14,790 nucleotides of DNA from Actinomycetes bacterium (GTDB taxonomy: Bacteria > Actinomycetota > Actinomycetes > S36-B12 > UBA5976). Shown piece after piece: positions 7,310-13,105 of the stretch. Position numbers and translations under genes: made by a program. Under the pieces are notes generated by a model that was given only the letters and a program-made list of their open reading frames with translations, ran no database searches and was not told where the DNA came from. The stretch covers positions 1-14,790 of the forward strand of contig JAJXSV010000028.1 of assembly GCA_021784375.1 (NCBI GenBank). Direction: 5' to 3'. How positions within the stretch are numbered: the first letter of the stretch is position 1; each line of letters begins with the position of its first letter.

Positions 7310-7747
7310 TCAGTGGCGTCCCAGCCGGCCCTGCTCGATGCAGGTGCGGCAGCGGCCGTGGAAGGAGACGTGTGACACGTCGATGTCGAAGCCGCGATCG
7401 GCGCGGAGCGCGCGTGCCAGGGGCTCCAGCACGTCGGCGGAGATGGACTCCACATTGCCACAGGCATCGCAGGCGAGGTGGATGTGGGTCTCGTCATCGA
7501 CCGAGTGGTAGGTCGGCGCGCCGTGTCCGATGTGCGAATGCGTGACCAGCCCCACCTTCTCGAGCACCTCGAGCGCGCGGTAGATGGTGGAGAGGTTGAC
7601 GCCCGAGGCGTGCCGCTGCACCTCGGCGAGCAGTTCCTCGGGCGAACCGTGGCGCAGCGTCTCGACGGCCTGCAGGACCAACTGCCGCTGCGGCGTGATG
7701 CGGTAGCCCTGTGCGTGCAGACGACGATCCCAGTCGACCTGGTTCAT
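7310..7747 (-). CDS. Fur-family metal-responsive regulator, possibly Nur-like
   Basis: A 145-residue Fur-family repressor. The winged helix is at 1-80 with the recognition region NLSTIYRALEVLEKVGLV. The dimerisation domain contains THIHLACDACG and ends in GRCRTCIEQG. Cys93/Cys96 and Cys133/Cys136 form the usual structural zinc site. His33, His88 and His90 fit the common regulatory site. His70, His72 and His126 coincide with the positions I recall for the nickel site of Streptomyces Nur, so nickel sensing is possible; Fur or Zur specificity is not excluded. The ATG overlaps the TGA of the nitrobindin-like gene (ATGA). Upstream in-frame codons belong to that gene's antisense shadow, and the alignable protein begins at MNQVDWDRRL. 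Confidence 0.88.
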   Translation of the reverse strand: MNQVDWDRRLHAQGYRITPQRQLVLQAVETLRHGSPEELLAEVQRHASGVNLSTIYRALEVLEKVGLVTHSHIGHGAPTYHSVDDETHIHLACDACGNVESISADVLEPLARALRADRGFDIDVSHVSFHGRCRTCIEQGRLGRH

Positions 7748-8274
7748 GAGACTCGCTTCATTTGGATCGCAGCATGCGACATCGTGACCCCGCCTGGCAA
7801 GGTCATGTCGAAGACGGCGAAGAGGTCCCCGTGGTTGATTCCGTACATGCGCGTGCCCTCCTCGATGGCTGGCGCGCTGGGCGTGCGCACGTAGTTCGCG
7901 GCGTGGACCGAGAGCCGGGCGCCGGTGATGCGCGCATCCTCGATGGCGGTCACGGTGACGGTGCCGAGCCACAACTCCGCGATGCCGAGGTGGTTCGCAA
8001 TGACCGCCTCGACCCCGTTGTCCGGGCTGGGGCGCAGAAAGCCGCTCTCCGTGTGCGAGGAACGGAGGCGCACGCCGTCATCGTCCACGATCCAGGACTG
8101 CGACCGGTACTCGAGGAAGGGACGTCCATCGGACGCGAACTGCAGCAACTCCTCATAGCGGAAGTGCGAGCCGTCCGGGAGTGTGCCGACGCCGAAGCCA
8201 CTCCAACTCCCGACGAGCCAGGAGAGGTGCGCGATGTCCGCATGCACCCCCGCCAGGACGTCGGGTTCCTGCAT
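7744..8274 (-). CDS. Nitrobindin-like (FABP/THAP4-type) haem-binding beta-barrel protein
   Basis: A 176-residue protein of the nitrobindin family (DUF1794, fatty-acid-binding-protein-like barrel). Family members bind ferric haem through a C-terminal His and handle nitric oxide or peroxynitrite. The signature GSWSGFGVG (22-30, the GxWxGxG motif) is present, followed by FRYEELLQF, FLEYRSQSW, SGFLRPSP and the C-terminal GDLFAVFDMTLPGGVTMSHAAIQMKRV. His167 is the candidate haem ligand. No signal peptide or membrane segment. Its ATG shares one base with the stop of the small membrane-protein gene (TGATG) and its end overlaps the Fur gene (ATGA), so these three genes form a tightly coupled operon. 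Confidence 0.85.
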   Translation of the reverse strand: MQEPDVLAGVHADIAHLSWLVGSWSGFGVGTLPDGSHFRYEELLQFASDGRPFLEYRSQSWIVDDDGVRLRSSHTESGFLRPSPDNGVEAVIANHLGIAELWLGTVTVTAIEDARITGARLSVHAANYVRTPSAPAIEEGTRMYGINHGDLFAVFDMTLPGGVTMSHAAIQMKRVS

Positions 8275-8384
8275 CAGGCCTGGCCCTTGAAGAGTTTGGT
8301 GACGACCGTGGCGGCGAAGGCGGCGATGCCGACGGAGACGGCGACCAGCGCGATGGTGTATCCGGTTTCGACGATCTGAGTCAT
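8274..8384 (-). CDS. Small single-span membrane protein (36 residues) heading the nitrobindin/Fur operon
   Basis: A 36-codon gene from ATG to TGA. Residues 1-8 are polar, about 9-28 form one hydrophobic helix rich in Ala, Val and Ile, and the C-terminus is basic (TKLFKGQA), which favours a cytoplasmic C-terminal end. It is likely real for three reasons. TAAACT lies exactly 6 nt before its ATG, as at other leaderless genes here. Its TGA overlaps the ATG of the nitrobindin-like gene (TGATG). It also occupies the only space between that gene and the divergent DsrE-like gene. I do not recognise a family. It could serve as a membrane partner or as a translated leader for the operon. Confidence 0.65.
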   Translation of the reverse strand: MTQIVETGYTIALVAVSVGIAAFAATVVTKLFKGQA

Positions 8385-8390
8385 GGAGGG

Positions 8391-8396
8391 AGTTTA
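8391..8396 (-). promoter_or_regulatory. -10 element of leaderless promoter for the small membrane gene and its operon
   Basis: TAAACT on the minus strand (4 of 6 match to TATAAT) ends 6 nt before the ATG at 8384. The sequence between is pyrimidine-rich (CCCTCC) and cannot act as a Shine-Dalgarno. Confidence 0.5.
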
Positions 8397-8402
8397 GCCG
8401 CC

Positions 8403-8408
8403 TAGCAT
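8403..8408 (+). promoter_or_regulatory. -10 element of leaderless promoter for the DsrE-like gene
   Basis: TAGCAT (4 of 6 match to TATAAT) ends 6 nt before the ATG at 8415, with no Shine-Dalgarno between. It lies only 6 bp from the opposing -10 of the small membrane gene. Confidence 0.5.
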
Positions 8409-8414
8409 TTCCGC

Positions 8415-8774
8415 ATGGCCCGCCTCGTCATCAAGATCACCTCCGGAGTCGAAGCACTCGAGCGCTGCAACCAGGGCTGGACCGTGGCCACCACCGCGAT
8501 CGCCTCGGGCATCGACGTGAGCGTGTGGCTCACCGGGGACGCTGTGTGGTTCGCCACACCGGGATACGCCGAGGGCGTGGAGTTGCCGGGGGCCCAATCC
8601 TTCGCCTCGGCGGTGGCCACGGTGCTCGCGGATGGGCGGCTCACGGCCTGCTCGCAATGCCTGGGTCGGCGCGACATCGCTCCGGATGGACTCATCGCGG
8701 GAACCCGCATCGGAGGGGCCACGGGGTTCGTCGAGGAAGTGCTGGTGCCGGACGCCAAGCCTCTCGTCTACTGA
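8415..8774 (+). CDS. DsrE-like family protein
   Basis: A 119-residue cytoplasmic protein with the DsrE/F-like alpha/beta fold. It has an N-terminal strand and turn (ARLVIKITSGVEALERCNQGWTVA, given here in part), then ASGIDVSVWLTGDAVWFATPG, a helix and a TACSQCLGRRDI segment. Cys18, Cys79 and Cys82 could carry sulfur or form a disulfide; DsrE relatives act in sulfur transfer, though this subfamily's role is not known. The ATG at 8415 has a -10-like TAGCAT 6 nt upstream. It is divergent from the nitrobindin/Fur operon by 30 bp. DsrE, nitrobindin-like, Fur and YgfZ genes are often neighbours in actinobacteria. Its stop is 7 bp from that of the convergent DUF4395 gene. Confidence 0.8.
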   Translation: MARLVIKITSGVEALERCNQGWTVATTAIASGIDVSVWLTGDAVWFATPGYAEGVELPGAQSFASAVATVLADGRLTACSQCLGRRDIAPDGLIAGTRIGGATGFVEEVLVPDAKPLVY

Positions 8775-8781
8775 TTCGGGG

Positions 8782-9240
8782 TCAGGCCGTGCGGTGCTTC
8801 AGGCGCTGGATCAGCAGGTACATCTCGCAGCCCAGGCAGTAGTCGAACGCGGCATTGAGGAAGGCGGCGCCCAGCGCCAGGGCCGCGGCGATGGTGAACA
8901 GCGCAGGACTGCCGACGACGGCACCGAGTAGCGCGACCAGGGCGAAGACGAGACCCACCGTCTGGGCGAAGCGAGGCGGTTCGGGGGCCTCGAGCGGAAC
9001 CGGACCGGCAAGCCGCGGCTTCACGAACTGCGCGTAGATGCGGCCATAGGGCTGGGCCTGCGGCCCCACGAGCGAGCCGAGCCCGAATGCCAGCAGTTGC
9101 ACGATGATGAGCGCGGTCCCCAAGGCATGCGGGCCCGCGATCAATGCGACAGCCAGCACCACGGCCGTGATCCCGGCGCCGAAGCGGGGTCCACGGGCGT
9201 CGATCTGGCCGCTCGCGGCGGGCTGGTGGTTGCTTGCCAT
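8782..9240 (-). CDS. DUF4395 family membrane protein with CLGC motif
   Basis: A 152-residue integral membrane protein of the DUF4395 type. Hydrophobic stretches lie at about 22-40, 42-60, 95-112 and 114-132, with a cytoplasmic-type loop (PQAQPYGRIYAQFVKPRLAGP) between the second and third. Near the C-terminus is FDYCLGCEMYLLIQR with a CxxC pair (Cys135, Cys138), the hallmark of this family. DUF4395 proteins are often coded beside thioredoxin-like proteins, as here (thioredoxin gene 74 nt upstream), which suggests a shared thiol-redox task. The start at 9240 follows AAGGAG at 6 nt. Longer readings upstream are not supported. The function is not established. Confidence 0.85.
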   Translation of the reverse strand: MASNHQPAASGQIDARGPRFGAGITAVVLAVALIAGPHALGTALIIVQLLAFGLGSLVGPQAQPYGRIYAQFVKPRLAGPVPLEAPEPPRFAQTVGLVFALVALLGAVVGSPALFTIAAALALGAAFLNAAFDYCLGCEMYLLIQRLKHRTA

Positions 9241-9314
9241 TCCGGTCTCCTTCGTCTGCTGTCTTGACGGTGTCGCGCGCCGTGCGCGTGCACTGGCTGG
9301 TCGGTCGCCTTGCC

Positions 9315-9797
9315 TCAGATGTCCTCGAAGCGGCGGTCGTCTACGGCGACGAGCAACTCGTCCTTCCGCGGGACCCCGCTGATGCGCGCGCTCAACTGAC
9401 CGCGCCGGTCCAAGACCAGGATGGTGGGGGTGCGCATGATGCCGAACTCCCGCACCAGGTCCATCTGCTCCTCTGCGTTGATCTCGAGGTGTCGGACGCC
9501 CGGTACCGCTGCTGCCACATCGGTCGCGATGACCTTGGCAGCTCGGCAGGGTGCGCACACGGTCGACGAGAACTGCACGATGGTGGCGCGCTCCCCCATC
9601 TCGCCGAACCTGGAGAAGGGTGAAACCTGCGGCTCCGCTTCCGCTTCCGTAGGTGCGACCGCCCGCACACGTCCGTCGGTGTGCTTCCGCCACATGCCGA
9701 AGGCACCGCCCAGCAGCAGGACGGCGAGCACGACTGCGGTACCGCTCACAACACCGAACCCAAACCCATAGGGGCCGAACGCAGTTTGGGCGTCCAC
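9315..9797 (-). CDS. Membrane-anchored thioredoxin-like protein
   Basis: A 160-residue protein with one N-terminal membrane helix (about residues 12-34, GFGFGVVSGTAVVLAVLLLG) and a thioredoxin domain from about 60 to the end. The active site is STVCAPCRAAK (Cys81, Cys84), with Val replacing the usual Trp before the CxxC. The cis-Pro loop is IMRTPTILVLDRRG. The start is GTG at 9797, which keeps the membrane helix and follows a purine-rich AGGGGAAG; the first ATG downstream would cut the helix. The arrangement with DUF4395 is typical of actinobacteria. It lies 44 nt after the hydrolase gene on the same strand, probably in the operon led by the response regulator. Confidence 0.83.
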   Translation of the reverse strand: MDAQTAFGPYGFGFGVVSGTAVVLAVLLLGGAFGMWRKHTDGRVRAVAPTEAEAEPQVSPFSRFGEMGERATIVQFSSTVCAPCRAAKVIATDVAAAVPGVRHLEINAEEQMDLVREFGIMRTPTILVLDRRGQLSARISGVPRKDELLVAVDDRRFEDI

Positions 9798-9841
9798 GCT
9801 TCCCCTGCCCGGCTGCGAACACTTCGCATCCGGGGATCGGC

Positions 9842-10651
9842 TCAAGCGCGCACTGCGGCCTCGGCCCAGCGCGCCATGCGGTCGGCGAGCGCCTGCGTCG
9901 TGCCACGCTCGGCGTGGCCCATGCCCGGCTCGATCCAGAGTTCCGCGCGCGCATTCCCGCCGAGCACGGCCGCCCGGTGCACGCGTTCGCTGTGCTCGGG
10001 GGGGAAGTAGTGGTCGCGTTCGCCGTGCACGAGGAGCAGCGGATGGCGGATGAGCGTGGCGCAGGCTTCGGGCGAAGTCGGGAGCTCGCTGGCAGCAGTC
10101 ATGGGACCGGCACCCCAGTCCCGCACTGACAGCCGCACCCCCTCCATGCGCAGCGCGAGCCGCCCCCACGGTGTCGAGGTGAGCCGGAAGAGCCGGTCCA
10201 TGACGCGCGTGCCTCGGAAGAACCACTCCGCAACACCGCTCACGACCACGGTGGCATCGGGTCGGTGCGCGACCACGATCTCCCGATCCGGCATGGTCAC
10301 ACGGTCGGGCGCGCTGGCGAGTGCGGCATGACGCAGCACCACGGACGCACCCATGGAGAACCCCACGGTGACGAGGGGGCCGGTCGACATGGTCCGGGCC
10401 CAGGCGCAGGCGGCATCGAGGTCGAGGGGTTCGCGGTAGCTGAGGCTGCAGGTTCCGGAGCTGGCTCCGTGCCCGCGTTCGTCGAAGTAGACGACACGGC
10501 CGTGCTCCGCCAGCCAGTCGGTGATGAGGCGCACCCCGGCCTTCTGCCGATTGCCCGTGATGCCATGGGCGACGACGAAGGTGAGTGGGCCATCGCCCTT
10601 GGTCTCTGCGACGATGCGCGTCCCATCCGCCGCCCGCAGGGTGGTCGTCAT
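9842..10651 (-). CDS. Alpha/beta hydrolase co-translated with the upstream kinase
   Basis: A 269-residue alpha/beta hydrolase fold protein. The oxyanion region is VVAHGITGNRQK, strand 4 is VVYFDERGHGAS, the nucleophile elbow is VGFSMGAS (Ser99), the acid is in LLVHGERDHYFPPEH (Asp213) and the base is in EPGMGHAERG (His246), so a full catalytic triad is visible. There is no signal peptide. The substrate cannot be told; the fold and the C-terminal pattern fit an esterase or acyl hydrolase. The ATG overlaps the TGA of the sensor kinase gene (ATGA), which decides the start against a GTG at 10669. This direct coupling to a kinase is notable for an enzyme. Confidence 0.82.
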   Translation of the reverse strand: MTTTLRAADGTRIVAETKGDGPLTFVVAHGITGNRQKAGVRLITDWLAEHGRVVYFDERGHGASSGTCSLSYREPLDLDAACAWARTMSTGPLVTVGFSMGASVVLRHAALASAPDRVTMPDREIVVAHRPDATVVVSGVAEWFFRGTRVMDRLFRLTSTPWGRLALRMEGVRLSVRDWGAGPMTAASELPTSPEACATLIRHPLLLVHGERDHYFPPEHSERVHRAAVLGGNARAELWIEPGMGHAERGTTQALADRMARWAEAAVRA

Positions 10652-12420
10652 CGGCGATTCGCCTCCCACGCCAGCACGGGCAGGCGCACCTCGAGGACCA
10701 CATGCCCGGCGTCAGCGGCTGGCTTCAGGCTCCAATTGGCGGGGCTCACGGAGTCGAGCCAGCGGGAGCCCAGTCCGGCCAAGCCGCCGGCGGGGATCTC
10801 GCCGTCGTTCACCACGCGCACGACGATGGCATCCTCGACCTGCCGCACATCGATCTCCACTGTGGTGGCACGGGCATGGCGCACCGCGTTCGCAATGGCC
10901 TCCTCAGCGATGCCGAGGATCTGCTCGCAATGAGGGCAGTGCTCGCGGTCCTCGACCTCGAGGGTGAGTTGCACATCGACCACTGCGGACCACTCGCGGA
11001 CGATGCCCTCGAGCCCGGTGTCCAGGTGGGTGGTGTTCGGCTGCAGGGCCCCGAGCAGCGGAGTTTCCAGCAATTCGTCGAGTCGGTGCAGCGCCTCGAG
11101 CGCGCCTTCCCGGTTGTTCTGGTCGGCGGCCCGCTCGAGCTCGAGGGTGATCGCCATGAGTCGTCCCTGCAGCGACGAGTGGAGATGCCGCGCGAGCAGG
11201 CGGCTGGCCTCGGCGAGCTTGCGCGCCCGCACCCGCTGGGTGACCTCTGCACCGGTGAGGCTGTACATCGCGCGGGCGAGCACCTTCGTACGCGTGCCGG
11301 TGAGACCGGTGATCATCGAGGTCGACACCATGAGCGAGGCGGTGCCGAGGGAGCAGAAGGCAGCCCAGTAGAAGGCATCGCTCACCGTCCAGCCCAACGA
11401 CGGCATGATGAAGGGCGGGACGGCGGCGAACGAGGAGGCCGCGATGAGCCCCGCCCAGTAGGTCGACGGATCGGCCACGCCTCGCGTGCGAACGATGCGG
11501 TCGGCCACGAACAGGGCCAGACCGGAACTCGCGAGCTGCACGAGGAACATAAGCAGCGCCCAGCCCGGATGCGGCATGGAGATCGCCATGGGGCCAACGA
11601 ACAGGAAGCCGATGGTCATGCCGAGGGCGACGGGGTAGGGCCGCGGATAGCACCCCAGGCGCATGAGCATGGGCAGCGTCATCTTCACCTGGTCACTCGG
11701 CGCCTCGCCCCAGAGCGCATGCGAGATGGGGCGGATGTCCTGTTCGATGGCCTCGCGCAGGGAGGCTGCGACGCGGCGCAGCGCCTGCTCGGAGTCGTCC
11801 AGGCCGAGTGATTCCGTGATCAGGGCCCGGGACCGCGAGACGGAGGCCTGCAGGCGATCGCCGATGGTCTCGGCCAGCTCATAGGCGATCGCTCGCGAGA
11901 GCGCACTCTGATGCAGTGCGCGGATCTCGATCTGGGCCTGCTCGTCGAGCAGGCGTGAGCGTTCCGTGAGGAACTGCTCCCGGCTCGCGAAGTAGAGGCT
12001 GGTGAGCGACACCCAGACGAGTCCCTGCAATGCGCCGGCCCAGACGCGCATCTGCCCGTTGTACAACGTCGGCAGGTTGACGACATGGTGGAAGAGGCCG
12101 AGCAGCTCGAGACGGAGCGCGCCGTACACGGCGAAGCTGATGATCAGGGCGCGCGGCGCGGCCAGGCTGGGGAAGTCATGGGACAGCAGGCGATGCACCA
12201 CCACGATGATGGCGATCATGCTGCTGGCGAGCACTGCGGTGAGGAACCCGAAGAAGGCGATCTGCGGCGATCGGAACAAGCCCAGTTGGCCGCCGGCTGC
12301 GGACACCGTGCCCGCGATGACGAGCCACACGATGGATTCCGGCAGCAGTGCGGTGCCGGTGCCGATCGCGGAGTGGATGCGCTCCCACGCCGCCGTCGCC
12401 TGCTCCCTAACGGGTGACAT
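10648..12420 (-). CDS. Multi-TM NarL-type sensor histidine kinase with CPHC motif in the ATPase domain
   Basis: A 590-residue membrane kinase. Hydrophobic block 1 (about 28-143, four spans) is followed by a helical linker (145-245), then hydrophobic block 2 (about 262-372, four to five spans), a DHp helix with ARHLHSSLQGRLMAITLELE (His414 is the likely phospho-acceptor) and an HATPase_c domain with N-box EEAIANAVRHA (Asn511) and a G-box VNDGEIPAGGLAGLG. Just before the N-box is EHCPHCEQ (Cys495-Cys498). The linker contains RALHQSALSRAIAYELAE, which resembles the DHp helix. The start at 12420 lies 14 nt inside the end of the response regulator gene, and its stop overlaps the hydrolase start. 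The pairing with a LuxR-type regulator and the domain order fit the NarL/DesK class. The signal sensed is unknown. Confidence 0.85.
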   Translation of the reverse strand: MSPVREQATAAWERIHSAIGTGTALLPESIVWLVIAGTVSAAGGQLGLFRSPQIAFFGFLTAVLASSMIAIIVVVHRLLSHDFPSLAAPRALIISFAVYGALRLELLGLFHHVVNLPTLYNGQMRVWAGALQGLVWVSLTSLYFASREQFLTERSRLLDEQAQIEIRALHQSALSRAIAYELAETIGDRLQASVSRSRALITESLGLDDSEQALRRVAASLREAIEQDIRPISHALWGEAPSDQVKMTLPMLMRLGCYPRPYPVALGMTIGFLFVGPMAISMPHPGWALLMFLVQLASSGLALFVADRIVRTRGVADPSTYWAGLIAASSFAAVPPFIMPSLGWTVSDAFYWAAFCSLGTASLMVSTSMITGLTGTRTKVLARAMYSLTGAEVTQRVRARKLAEASRLLARHLHSSLQGRLMAITLELERAADQNNREGALEALHRLDELLETPLLGALQPNTTHLDTGLEGIVREWSAVVDVQLTLEVEDREHCPHCEQILGIAEEAIANAVRHARATTVEIDVRQVEDAIVVRVVNDGEIPAGGLAGLGSRWLDSVSPANWSLKPAADAGHVVLEVRLPVLAWEANRR

Positions 12421-13057
12421 TGCCCGTCATCTCGAGGTATGCGCGCGTGAGCTGCACCCGTTGGTTGAAGGTCGAGTCAGCAGGCAGTTCCAGCCGCTGT
12501 GCGATCCGTCGCATCATCTGCTCGACCGCTCGCTCCGACACCTGGCGGCGGCGCGCGATCTCCGCATTCGTGAGACCCTCGGCCACCGAACGCATGATCG
12601 CCAACTGGGCGTCTGTGAACTGCTCCGCCATTCCCGGGCTGGCGATGACGCCACGTGTTCGCGGCTCCATCGAGGTGCGCAGGGCACGTGTCAGGTCGGC
12701 GATGGACTTCACATCGCGCTTGCGCATGAACACGGTTCGCGGAGGCAGGTCCGGAGCCTGCAGGGACAGCAACCGCGGTGAGTCGTAGGTGGTGAGGACG
12801 ACGATGCCGATACCCGGGTTCTGGCGCCGCAGGGCCAGGGCGATGTCTGCGCCGTTGGGACCGGCGCCGAGGTCGAGATCGAGCACGGCCGCCTCGGGAT
12901 TGCCGGTGCGCGCAACGTGCATGGCCTCCGATGCGCTCGCCGCTTCGCCAACGACGTTGAAGCCCTGCAGGCGCAGGGCGGACGCCAGACTCGAGCGCGT
13001 GAGCCCGTCATCCTCCACGACCATGATGCGGAGGGCACCTGAAGCGGTCACGTCCAT
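12407..13057 (-). CDS. NarL/LuxR-type response regulator
   Basis: A 216-residue regulator. The receiver domain (10-130) begins with LRIMVVEDDGLTR (acidic Glu15, Asp16, Asp17). Asp60 in AVLDLDLG is the likely phosphorylation site, Thr90 lies in VVLTTYD and Lys113 in VFMRKRD. The C-terminal LuxR-type helix-turn-helix is FTDAQLAIMRSVAEGLTNAEIARRRQVSERAVEQMMRRI (residues 147-185, quoted here in separate known motifs LTNAEIA and VSERAVE). I place the start at ATG 13057; a GTG at 13051 has better spacing from AGGGGG (7 nt) and a GTG at 13096 would add 13 residues. It overlaps the kinase gene by 14 nt and is divergent from the tRNA-modification gene. Confidence 0.85.
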   Translation of the reverse strand: MDVTASGALRIMVVEDDGLTRSSLASALRLQGFNVVGEAASASEAMHVARTGNPEAAVLDLDLGAGPNGADIALALRRQNPGIGIVVLTTYDSPRLLSLQAPDLPPRTVFMRKRDVKSIADLTRALRTSMEPRTRGVIASPGMAEQFTDAQLAIMRSVAEGLTNAEIARRRQVSERAVEQMMRRIAQRLELPADSTFNQRVQLTRAYLEMTGNVTR

Positions 13058-13093
13058 GCCCCCTGCGATTTCAGCGAAGTGGTTGTTTGGAGC

Positions 13094-13099
13094 CACAAT
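13094..13099 (+). promoter_or_regulatory. -10 element of leaderless promoter for the threonylcarbamoyladenylate synthase gene
   Basis: CACAAT (4 of 6 match to TATAAT) ends 6 nt before GTG 13106. It supports that GTG as the start rather than the in-frame GTG at 13079. Confidence 0.42.
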
Positions 13100-13105
13100 C
13101 TACGC

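Noticed and set aside
7748..7972. 75-residue N-terminal extension of the Fur-family protein
   Set aside because: It is a shadow of the nitrobindin-like gene. Fur homology and the ATGA overlap place the start at 7747.
8274..8774. Small membrane protein beside the DsrE-like gene as a toxin-antitoxin pair
   Set aside because: The genes are divergent, not co-transcribed, and the DsrE-like protein has no antitoxin features.
9265..9300. Small GC-rich hairpin (CGCGC...GCGCG) between the thioredoxin and DUF4395 genes
   Set aside because: Only a 5-bp stem, common by chance at this GC content, with no T-tract; not called as a terminator.
9798..10703. Long N-terminal extension of the thioredoxin-like protein
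   Set aside because: The extension is the shadow of the hydrolase gene. The thioredoxin begins sensibly at GTG 9797 with its membrane helix.
10585..11811. 408-codon open frame on the plus strand opposite the multi-TM kinase
   Set aside because: Low-complexity Arg/Gly/His-rich translation with no recognisable domain, opposite a well-supported kinase with overlaps to both neighbours.
13068..13073. TGAAAT as the -10 of the response regulator gene
   Set aside because: It lies 10 nt from the ATG and lacks A at position 2, so it does not fit the pattern well enough to be listed as a promoter.
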